Notes under the pieces: model-generated
Databases searched by the model: none
Seen by the model: only the letters and a program-made list of their open reading frames with translations
Told to the model about the DNA's origin: nothing
In this document: positions 1-5,027 of the stretch, in pieces
Layout of the letters: each line of letters starts with the position of its first letter
How positions within the stretch are numbered: the first letter of the stretch is position 1
Made by a program: the position numbers and the translations under genes
Source of the DNA: Pseudomonadota bacterium
GTDB taxonomy: Bacteria > Pseudomonadota > Gammaproteobacteria > Steroidobacterales > Steroidobacteraceae
Assembly (NCBI GenBank): GCA_021781775.1
Contig: JAJXWE010000155.1
Span: forward strand, 1-5,307
Direction of reading: 5' to 3'
Length of the DNA stretch: 5,307 nt

Positions 1-186
1 CCCGAGGGTGAGCCCGGACTCAACTACCTGTGCGCCGGATATCGCGCCTTCTTCACCCACATTGCCGAACCCATGACGCTGATGGCGGAGCTACTGCGTC
101 TCGGGCGCTTCGCGGACGAAATCGTCGACCTGCCGCAGAGCGTGCGGGCCGCCTTGCTCGCGCGGGCGAGCCCGCAACGGACGTGA
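1..186 (+). CDS. Anaerobic sulfatase-maturase-type radical SAM/SPASM enzyme, C-terminal fragment
   Basis: Frame 1 is open from the window edge to a TGA at 184-186 and gives the last 61 residues of a protein whose start lies upstream. The fragment holds the segment NYLCAGYRAFFTHI followed by a helix (MTLMAELLRLGRFADEI). From memory of the family, this matches the C-terminal end of the SPASM domain in anaerobic sulfatase-maturating enzymes, where the cysteine in N-Y-L-C-A-G-Y ligates an auxiliary Fe-S cluster. Those enzymes oxidise a cysteine or serine of a sulfatase to the catalytic formylglycine in the cytoplasm. The radical SAM CxxxCxxC motif is not in the window, so the reaction is inferred from the tail alone. 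A partner sulfatase would be expected upstream, outside the window. Another SPASM peptide-modifying enzyme is possible but fits this tail less well. Confidence 0.78.
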   Translation, partial: PEGEPGLNYLCAGYRAFFTHIAEPMTLMAELLRLGRFADEIVDLPQSVRAALLARASPQRT

Positions 187-304
187 TCGTCGAAGGAAGC
201 CTGATTCCGGCGACTCATCGGTTGCGAAACCACTTTCGCCCGCACTCGACGGCACATCATGTTTATGAAATAAGCTATTGAATCAAGATGTTTTTATAGA
301 TGTT

Positions 305-348
305 CCGAGCGTCCGTCACGCCGCCATCACGCGGCGAGCGTCGCTCGG
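305..348. other. Nested inverted repeat between convergent genes
   Basis: An outer 7-bp stem (CCGAGCG at 305-311 with CGCTCGG at 342-348) encloses a perfect 6-bp hairpin (CGCCGC 319-324, GCGGCG 331-336, loop CATCAC). A competing short hairpin is possible between 335-339 and 343-347. The structure lies between the stop codons of the maturase (186, plus) and the adenine deaminase (388, minus), where a bidirectional terminator would be expected. No clean run of T follows it on either strand. An AT-rich patch (about 255-304) lies on its left side and contains five T at 291-295. The rest of the 201-base gap (187-387) shows no gene; a weak GGTT-GCGA-AACC hairpin is at 220-231. A terminator role is inferred. 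Confidence 0.3.
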
Positions 349-387
349 TGGCAAGCCCGACTCGACGCCGCGCGCCGCACAAGTCAC

Positions 388-1401
388 TCACGCTCCAGCG
401 ACGCACGCGTCGATCGCGCTCAGCCAGCGCCGCTTCGCCTCCTCATCGAGGAACGCCCCGGCAATCGAATTGCGAGCCAGCGACGCGAGGTCCTCGCGCG
501 TCAGTTCGAGCGCGTGCGCGACTGCGAGGTAGTTCTCGAGGATGTAGCCGCCGAAATAGGCCGGGTCGTCGGAGTTGACGGTGACGCTCAGACCCGCGGC
601 AAGCAGGCGCTTGAGGTTGTGCTGCGTCATGTGCTCGAACACGCACAGCTTCACGTTGGACAGCGGGCACACGGTGAGCGTGACCCGCTCGCGGGCCAGC
701 CGTTGCAGCAGCGCCGGATCCTCGTCGCACCGCACTCCATGATCGATGCGCTGCACCTGAAGCACATCGAGCGCCTCGACGATGTACTCGGGCGGTCCCT
801 CCTCGCCGGCATGCGCGACGGCGAGCAGGCCGTGACGGCGCGCGCGGGCGAACACCGCGGCAAACTTCGCGGGCGGATGGCCCCGCTCGGAGGAGTCCAG
901 GCCCACCGCCGTGATGAACTCGCGGTAGTGCAGCACCTCATCGAGCGTGCGCTCGGCGTCTTGCGCACTCAGGTGGCGCAGAAAGCAGGCGATCAGCCGG
1001 TGCGTCATGCCGAAGCGGCGCTCGGCCTCGAGCAGTGCTCCGTGCAGACCTTCCACCACCGTGCCGAACTCGATGCCGCGCGCGGTGTGCGTCTGCGGGT
1101 CGAAGAAGATCTCCGTGTGCACGACGCCCTGCTCGTGCGCCCGCTCGAGATAGCTCAGAGCGAGATCGTGGAAATCCTGCCGGTCCCGCAACACATCCGC
1201 CAGTGCGTAATACAGATCGAGAAACGACTGCAGATCGGTGAAATCGTACGCCGCCCGCAGTTCGGCCACGCTGGCATGGGGCAACGACACTCGATGCTTC
1301 TGCGCCAGGCGGAACGCCAGTTCCGGCTCGAGCGTGCCCTCGATGTGCAGATGCAGCTCGGCCTTCGGCAGTGTCCGGATGTAGGCCTCCTCGGGTCGCA
1401 T
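388..1401 (-). CDS. Adenine deaminase (adenosine-deaminase superfamily, type 2)
   Basis: A 337-residue, full-length, cytoplasmic zinc hydrolase of the amidohydrolase fold. Visible catalytic parts are the metal ligands H17 and H19 in AELHLHIEG, H197 in VAHAGEEGPPEY with the proton-shuttling E200, H221 in RIDHGVR, and the metal ligand D278 with D279 in VNSDDPAYFGGY. The segments FFDPQTHTARGI (99-110), GLDSSERGHPP (167-177) and TVCPLSNVKLCVF (243-255) match what I recall of the proteobacterial adenine deaminase subgroup, such as Pseudomonas PA0148, rather than true adenosine deaminase. It would therefore convert adenine to hypoxanthine and ammonia; many databases label this group adenosine deaminase (add). 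It diverges from a purine permease, and a phosphoribosyltransferase lies beyond that, which supports purine-base salvage. ATG is at 1401-1399, with a weak purine-rich AAAGAAGAC just upstream as ribosome site. Substrate choice is inferred; the superfamily is certain. Confidence 0.92.
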   Translation of the reverse strand: MRPEEAYIRTLPKAELHLHIEGTLEPELAFRLAQKHRVSLPHASVAELRAAYDFTDLQSFLDLYYALADVLRDRQDFHDLALSYLERAHEQGVVHTEIFFDPQTHTARGIEFGTVVEGLHGALLEAERRFGMTHRLIACFLRHLSAQDAERTLDEVLHYREFITAVGLDSSERGHPPAKFAAVFARARRHGLLAVAHAGEEGPPEYIVEALDVLQVQRIDHGVRCDEDPALLQRLARERVTLTVCPLSNVKLCVFEHMTQHNLKRLLAAGLSVTVNSDDPAYFGGYILENYLAVAHALELTREDLASLARNSIAGAFLDEEAKRRWLSAIDACVAGA

Positions 1402-1439
1402 GCGTCTTCTTTGCCTCGCAGGAGGACTCTGCCGGGCAC

Positions 1440-1467
1440 TGTATCATCACCCCGGAATCGCGGGCAA
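1440..1467 (-). promoter_or_regulatory. Possible sigma70-like promoter of the adenine deaminase
   Basis: Reading the minus strand, TTGCCC (1467-1462, four of six matches to TTGACA) is followed after 16 bases by GATACA (1445-1440, three of six matches to TATAAT). The pair sits about 40 bases upstream of the ATG at 1401, a sensible position. Both boxes are weak, so this is only the best candidate in the intergenic region. Confidence 0.2.
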
Positions 1468-1554
1468 CGCGCCGCGCCGTCACGCGCGCGCGTTCTGGAG
1501 TCCCTGCTGGAGGCCGCGTAAACTGCCGCGTGCAGCCGCGCCAGTGAGCCGCGT

Positions 1555-1605
1555 GCGCGGCCAAGGGGGGCTCGCCGCGCGGTGGGGTTTCGCGCCGTTC
1601 GGCGC
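1555..1605 (+). other. Tandem GC-rich hairpins in the permease leader
   Basis: Two perfect inverted repeats lie 11 bases apart: GCGCGGC (1555-1561) with GCCGCGC (1574-1580) around a 12-base loop carrying six G in a row, and GCGCC (1592-1596) with GGCGC (1601-1605) around GTTC. They end 35 bases before the permease ATG at 1641. No T-run follows, so they are not an ordinary terminator. They may shape the permease mRNA leader, but stems of this length arise easily in such GC-rich DNA. Confidence 0.25.
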
Positions 1606-1640
1606 CACGCAACAACGGTTCGTCAAAACAATACAAGCCC

Positions 1641-2951
1641 ATGCTCAAACAGTTCTTCGACCTGGAGCGCCGCGGCACGACGGTGCGCACCGAAGTTTTT
1701 GCCGGCTTCACCACGTTCCTGACGATGGCCTACATCGTCGTAGTCAATCCCGTGGTGCTCGGGGCGGCCGGCATGCCCGTCGCCGGGGTCGCCGTAGCGA
1801 CCTGCCTGTCGGCCGGCTTCGGCAGCATCCTGATGGGCCTGCTGTCGAATTACCCGCTCGCGCTCGCCCCGGGCATGGGATTGAACGCCTACTTCACCTA
1901 CACCGTGGTCAAGACCATGGGCCTGCCCTGGCAGGTGGCGCTCGGCTGCGTGTTCCTCTCGGCCGTGGCCTTCCTGCTGCTCACTCTCGCCGGCGTTCGG
2001 CAACTCATCATGAACGCCATTCCCCACTCGCTGTTCGCCGCGGTCAGCGGCGGCATCGGCCTGTTCATCGCCTTCATCGGCCTGAAGAGCGCCGGCATCA
2101 TCGTCTACGACCCCGGCACCACCGTCGGCCTGGGCAATCTCACCGCGGCCACCCCGGCACTCGCCGTGCTCGGCCTGATCATCATCGCCGCGCTGCAGGC
2201 ACGCGCCTTCAGGGGCGCCGTGCTGGTTGGCATCCTCGGCACCGCGGCGCTTGCCTGGTACCTGCACCCCGGCGCCATCAAGCCGGTCTCCTACCACCTG
2301 ACGGCGCTGGCCTCCACGGCGCTACGACTCGACATTCCGGCGGCGCTGAACCTGCACGGCGGCGTCGGGTTGTCGCTCGTCGAGATCGTGTTCGTGTTCC
2401 TGTTCGTCGATCTGTTCGACAACGTCGGCACGCTGATGGCGGTCACCAAGCGCGCCGGGCTGGTGGACGCCGATGGCAAGGTTCCGCGCATGAACCGTAT
2501 CCTGCTCGCCGACTCCATCTCGATGCTGTTCGGCGCGCTCGCGGGCACCAGCCCCGTCACCAGCTACATCGAGAGCACCTCGGGCGTGGCGGTGGGCGGG
2601 CGCACGGGCCTGACCAGCGTGATCGTCGGCATGCTGTTCCTGGCGACGCTGTTCGTCGCACCGCTCGTGCAGGCCATTCCGGCGGTCGCGACCGCCCCGG
2701 CGCTGATCCTGGTGGGCGCGATGATGATGGGCGCGCTCGCGGAGGTGCAGTGGCAGGAGCCCGGTGAGGCGATCCCGGCTTTTCTCACGGTCATCCTGAT
2801 CCCGCTCAGCTACTCGATCGCCAACGGCCTGGCGTTCGGCATCGTGGCCCACGCCGTCCTGAAGCTGGTGCGCGGCAAGGCCCGCGCCAGCGACTGGCTG
2901 GTCTACCTGCTCGCCATCCTATGCGTCGCTCGATTCATTTACATCGCGTGA
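1641..2951 (+). CDS. AzgA-type purine permease (adenine/guanine/hypoxanthine transporter)
   Basis: A 436-residue, strongly hydrophobic inner-membrane protein of the AzgA branch of the NCS2 nucleobase transporters (COG2252, relatives of E. coli AdeP, PurP and GhxP), full length for the family. Family-typical segments are AGFTTFLTMAYIVVVNP (21-37), LAPGMGLNAYFTY (75-87), FVDLFDNVGTL (255-265) and GTSPVTSYIESTSGVAVGGR (302-321), the last two lying where the family places its substrate-binding half-helices, with E311 the likely key acid. These proteins bring purine bases into the cell with protons. The first ATG in frame is used; no clear Shine-Dalgarno precedes it (CAATACAAGCCC before ATG). It diverges from the adenine deaminase and converges with a phosphoribosyltransferase, which favours adenine or hypoxanthine as cargo. 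The exact substrate cannot be read from the sequence. Confidence 0.93.
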   Translation: MLKQFFDLERRGTTVRTEVFAGFTTFLTMAYIVVVNPVVLGAAGMPVAGVAVATCLSAGFGSILMGLLSNYPLALAPGMGLNAYFTYTVVKTMGLPWQVALGCVFLSAVAFLLLTLAGVRQLIMNAIPHSLFAAVSGGIGLFIAFIGLKSAGIIVYDPGTTVGLGNLTAATPALAVLGLIIIAALQARAFRGAVLVGILGTAALAWYLHPGAIKPVSYHLTALASTALRLDIPAALNLHGGVGLSLVEIVFVFLFVDLFDNVGTLMAVTKRAGLVDADGKVPRMNRILLADSISMLFGALAGTSPVTSYIESTSGVAVGGRTGLTSVIVGMLFLATLFVAPLVQAIPAVATAPALILVGAMMMGALAEVQWQEPGEAIPAFLTVILIPLSYSIANGLAFGIVAHAVLKLVRGKARASDWLVYLLAILCVARFIYIA

Positions 2952-3533
2952 ACGGCTGACCGGCGCTGCGCTGGCCGCATCGACCGGGGCGAAGAAGTTC
3001 GCCGCGACGGGCTTGTTGGCGAGGATCTCCTCGCGCGTGAGCCCCTGGATCTCGTGCGGGAAGACCAGCCAGTGCTCGGTCGCATGCACGAAGTAATCGG
3101 GCGTGAGCTCGGTGCGCCGCCGCTCGGGCTTGTAGTATACGGTCGCGATGCGGATCCTCTCCGGCAGGTTGCGCCGGCAGCGCCGCTTGAGCTCCTCGAT
3201 GACCGCCTCGAGACTGTGCCCCGAATCAAACACGTCGTCCACGATCAGCAGCTCATCCTCGGCGGTCAGGCGCGAGACCAGGTAATCGATGGCGTGGACC
3301 TTGACCGTCTTGCTCCGTTGGTCGATGCCGTCGTACGAGGAGGTGCGGATCGCGATGTGGTCGGTGTGAATCCCGTTGTACTCGAGCACCTCCTGCACCG
3401 TGATGCCGATCGGCGCACCGCCGCGCCACAGGGCGATCAGGAAGGTCGGGCGCATCCCGCTCGCCACCACCCGCCTCGCGAGCTCCATCGAATCGCGCAG
3501 CAACTCGTCCGCCGAGATGAATTTCTTGTCCAT
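2919..3533 (-). CDS. Purine phosphoribosyltransferase, hypoxanthine/xanthine type (COG2236-like)
   Basis: A 204-residue soluble type I phosphoribosyltransferase. The PRPP-binding signature is complete at 95-107 (LLIVDDVFDSGHS: hydrophobic strand, D99-D100, then the DSGHS loop). ALWRGGAPIG (34-43) is the pyrophosphate loop and RTSSYDGI (63-70) the flexible-loop region. HWLVFPHEI (154-162) parallels the tryptophan segment that stacks on the base in bacterial Gpt and yeast Hpt/Xpt-like enzymes. It would join hypoxanthine, guanine or xanthine to PRPP; next to adenine deaminase, hypoxanthine to IMP is the likeliest reaction. The C-terminal tail after about residue 184 is Ala/Ser/Asp-rich and looks disordered; it is encoded partly by the 33 bases shared with the end of the permease gene. 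ATG is at 3533-3531, with TAGG four bases before it as a weak ribosome site. Base specificity is inferred. Confidence 0.9.
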   Translation of the reverse strand: MDKKFISADELLRDSMELARRVVASGMRPTFLIALWRGGAPIGITVQEVLEYNGIHTDHIAIRTSSYDGIDQRSKTVKVHAIDYLVSRLTAEDELLIVDDVFDSGHSLEAVIEELKRRCRRNLPERIRIATVYYKPERRRTELTPDYFVHATEHWLVFPHEIQGLTREEILANKPVAANFFAPVDAASAAPVSRSRDVNESSDA

Positions 3534-3572
3534 TGCGCCTATTCTTCCACAAATCCACGCGCCACGGCGGCG

Positions 3573-3648
3573 GCCCGGACGTGATCGGCAGCTGTCGATC
3601 CGCCGCGCACGGAGGGTCGGGCGAGGGCGTGCGCCAGCACGTCCGGGT
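3573..3648 (+). other. Candidate structured RNA, three-way-junction fold
   Basis: A perfect 10-bp inverted repeat (CCCGGACGTG 3574-3583, CACGTCCGGG 3638-3647, plus a G-U pair at 3573/3648) encloses two further hairpins. The first (3584-3599) has a 6-bp stem with one G-U pair and an AGCT loop, and starts directly after the left arm. The second (3605-3611 with 3628-3634) is a perfect 7-bp stem, GCGCACG/CGTGCGC. Linkers are 5 and 3 bases. It lies between the divergent phosphoribosyltransferase and beta-barrel genes, ending 87 bases before the TTG start, so it could be a leader element, a small RNA, or a chance fold of GC-rich DNA. I recognise no known riboswitch family. Confidence 0.3.
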
Positions 3649-3723
3649 GAATCGCGGCGCGAGCGACCGAGTCATGCCGGCCTCGCCCGCCGCGCTGATG
3701 TGCACGGAATGGCTGCATCGGAC

Positions 3724-3729
3724 AAGGAG
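3724..3729 (+). promoter_or_regulatory. Strong ribosome binding site that fixes a TTG start
   Basis: AAGGAG lies six bases before TTG at 3736. It is the best Shine-Dalgarno sequence in the window, and the spacing is ideal only for this TTG; the in-frame ATG at 3709 lies upstream of it. The reading frame from the TTG begins at once with a signal peptide. Confidence 0.75.
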
Positions 3730-3735
3730 AGAATC

Positions 3736-4293
3736 TTGCGCAAGCTCGTCACCGTCATCGCCACGCTCGGGGTCTGCGCCCCGCTCGCCCGCGGCGCGGA
3801 GAATCATGGTTTCTATGTCGGCGCCGGCGCCGATCGGGTCACCGTGAGCACTTTGCCCGGCAGCTCGACCGGCTACCAGGCCTTCATCGGCTATAACTTC
3901 GACCGCTTTCTGGCCCTCGAAACCGATTATCTCAACATCGGCAATTTCAGCGCCGGCGCCGCCGGTCCCTACCCGGGTCTCTCGGCGCTCGGAACGCTCT
4001 CGCTCAGCGGTGAGGAGGTCTCGGCGCTCGGCAAGCTGCCGCTGACGCGGCACTTCGCCCTGTTCGCCCGCCTCGGCGGCCTGTATTGGCGTGGCCAGGC
4101 CACGGCCACCGCATATAGCGGCAGATTCGCGATCTTTGACACCTCTGTGTCGAACTCGGGAACCACATTTGTCTGGGGCGGCGGCGGGGAAGCCCTGCTC
4201 GGCCCGTTCACGCTGCGCGCCGAATATCAGCAGGCCGACATCGATGCCCACATGTACCGCTTCGCCGGCGGCAGCCTGATCTACCGGTTCTGA
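3736..4293 (+). CDS. Outer-membrane beta-barrel protein (OmpA-like N-terminal barrel family)
   Basis: From the TTG at 3736 this is a 185-residue secreted protein. Residues 1-20 form a signal peptide (MRKLVTVIATLGVCAPLARG), with cleavage likely after G20 or A21. The mature part has the alternating pattern of an eight-stranded outer-membrane barrel (OMP_b-brl family): FYVGAGADRVTV (26-37), TGYQAFIGYNFDRFLALETDY (45-65, split here by turns), LFARLGGLYW (109-118) and GPFTLRAEYQQADI (156-169). It ends in LIYRF, whose final phenylalanine is the usual recognition signal for the BAM assembly machinery. No OmpA-type peptidoglycan-binding domain follows. The function is unknown; a structural or surface role is inferred. 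The frame is open upstream to 3376 but that part is antisense to the phosphoribosyltransferase and is rejected. It converges with the lipoprotein gene, leaving 31 bases between the two stops. Confidence 0.85.
   Translation: MRKLVTVIATLGVCAPLARGAENHGFYVGAGADRVTVSTLPGSSTGYQAFIGYNFDRFLALETDYLNIGNFSAGAAGPYPGLSALGTLSLSGEEVSALGKLPLTRHFALFARLGGLYWRGQATATAYSGRFAIFDTSVSNSGTTFVWGGGGEALLGPFTLRAEYQQADIDAHMYRFAGGSLIYRF
3980..4031 (+). repeat. 13-base direct repeat inside the beta-barrel gene
   Basis: TCTCGGCGCTCGG occurs at 3980-3992 and again at 4019-4031, exactly 39 bases (13 codons) apart and in the same reading frame. It encodes LSALG at residues 82-86 and VSALG at 95-99, within one predicted loop and strand region. 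The in-frame period suggests a small internal duplication, or repeated beta-strand composition with biased codons. Confidence 0.4.
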
Positions 4294-4299
4294 GCGGTC

Positions 4300-4326
4300 A
4301 GCGCGCGGCTTGCGCGGCGACGCGCT
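4300..4326. terminator. Possible bidirectional hairpin between convergent genes
   Basis: AGCGCG (4300-4305) pairs with CGCGCT (4321-4326). A competing hairpin pairs CGCGC (4302-4306) with GCGCG (4312-4316). The repeat sits between the stop codons of the beta-barrel and lipoprotein genes and would serve both strands. No T-run follows on either side, so intrinsic termination is doubtful. Confidence 0.22.
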
Positions 4327-4888
4327 AGCGGACGCTGTAGCCGCGCCCCTGCAGGCAGGCACTCAAGGCGCGGCGGTAGTCCATGGCCTGCTGCGCAAGC
4401 GCACGCTCCTGCTGGCGCGAGCCCTGATACATGGCCTGATTGTTGGCCTGGGCATTGGCGGCATCGCCGGCGCTGCCGATCATCGCCCCGGTGAGCGCAC
4501 CGAACACCGCGGTGGAGCCCCGGTCCCAGGGATTGGAGACGGCCGCGCCGATCAGGGCGCCGGCGATGGCGCCGATCGCCGTGTCGGTGCCGGGCGGCGG
4601 TCCCTGCACGGCCACTTGGTCGTAGACCGGCACGCCCGGCGCGCTGGGATCGAAGCCCGTCTGGTGCACCGCCCAGACGCTGCACTCGTAGCGGTCCTGG
4701 CTTTGCTGCTGGGGCGACTGGCCGTGCAGCGGATAGGCATACACCGTGGTGTTCGGTGGCCGCAGGTAGCCCACCTGTGACTGAGGCTGCACGGTTGCGC
4801 ACGCGGTGAGCGCGATCAGCGCCCCCGCCGGCGCGGCTAGCCGCAGCAGGCGCAGGACACTCAGCGGTGAGGCGGATTTGCGAGTCAT
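4325..4888 (-). CDS. Glycine-zipper outer-membrane lipoprotein of unknown function
   Basis: A 187-residue protein with a lipoprotein signal peptide: basic start MTRK, hydrophobic stretch, and lipobox L27-T28-A29-C30, so C30 would be lipidated. Alanine at the next position gives no inner-membrane retention signal, so the outer membrane is likely. The segment DRYECSVWAVHQTGFDPS (65-82) is typical of glycine-zipper lipoproteins in proteobacteria. Two GxxxGxxxG zippers follow: G106, G110, G114 and G130, G134, G138; these pack helices in membranes. The C-terminal helix is Gln/Ala-rich and ends YRRALSACLQGRGYSVR; C69 and C178 could form a disulfide. ATG at 4888-4886 is chosen because a GTG start at 4963 would put 25 non-signal residues ahead of the signal peptide. 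The ribosome site is weak. The role is unknown; envelope integrity is a guess. Confidence 0.85.
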   Translation of the reverse strand: MTRKSASPLSVLRLLRLAAPAGALIALTACATVQPQSQVGYLRPPNTTVYAYPLHGQSPQQQSQDRYECSVWAVHQTGFDPSAPGVPVYDQVAVQGPPPGTDTAIGAIAGALIGAAVSNPWDRGSTAVFGALTGAMIGSAGDAANAQANNQAMYQGSRQQERALAQQAMDYRRALSACLQGRGYSVR

Positions 4889-4901
4889 AGCTCTGAGGCC
4901 C

Positions 4902-4922
4902 AAAAACCGGGGTGTCACCCGG
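4902..4922 (-). terminator. Terminator-like hairpin with T-run, downstream of kdsB and just before the lipoprotein start
   Basis: Read on the minus strand, CCGGG (4922-4918), a six-base loop TGACAC and CCCGG (4911-4907) are followed at once by five T (4906-4902). This is the form of a short intrinsic terminator. It lies 105 bases after the kdsB stop and only 13 bases before the lipoprotein ATG. It may end kdsB transcripts, or act as an attenuator or a fold in the lipoprotein leader. The 5-bp stem is short. Confidence 0.4.
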
Positions 4923-4987
4923 AAGTCAAACGTGGTCGTACCATACCAGTTGACGCGGCGCACGGTAGCGAAGTTCCCAGAATCCGC

Positions 4988-5005
4988 AGGTTAGCGGCTC
5001 AACCT
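4988..5005. promoter_or_regulatory. Small dyad, possible operator
   Basis: AGGTTAGC and GCTCAACCT form a near-perfect dyad around one central G (one extra C on the right arm). It lies in the 139-base gap between kdsB and the lipoprotein, upstream of the latter. A second weak inverted repeat, AAACC (5010-5014) with GGTTT (5020-5024), lies three bases past the kdsB stop. Binding by a regulator is inferred only from symmetry and position. Confidence 0.18.
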
Positions 5006-5027
5006 CAAGAAACCATAAGGGTTTGTC

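Noticed and set aside
278..300. Promoter-like TTGAAT and TATAGA on the plus strand
   Set aside because: Spacing is only 11 bases, and no plus-strand gene follows.
514..1521. Long plus-strand open frame opposite the adenine deaminase
   Set aside because: It is antisense to a clearly conserved enzyme, has no recognisable domain, and its composition is what GC-rich codon bias produces on the opposite strand.
1607..1623. PurR-box-like sequence ACGCAACAACGGTTCGT before the purine permease
   Set aside because: The left half matches the enterobacterial PurR operator, but the centre and right half are out of register, so symmetry is poor. Position is attractive, the match is not.
1400..2767. Long plus-strand open frame overlapping the permease in another frame
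   Set aside because: Its product is rich in Arg, His, Gly and Pro with no domain, typical of a frame-shifted shadow; the permease frame has family motifs throughout.
3376..3735. Upstream extension of the beta-barrel reading frame
   Set aside because: The first half is antisense to the phosphoribosyltransferase, and the strong ribosome site plus signal peptide place the start at 3736.
4901..4929. Sigma70-like TTGACT (minus strand, 4929-4924) before the lipoprotein
   Set aside because: At 17-18 bases spacing the -10 would be TTTTTG or TTTTGG, a poor match, and would leave a leader of only a few bases.
4889..4963. N-terminal extension of the lipoprotein from a GTG at 4963
   Set aside because: It would bury the signal peptide behind 25 residues and run through the terminator-like hairpin; the ATG at 4888 gives a normal lipoprotein signal.
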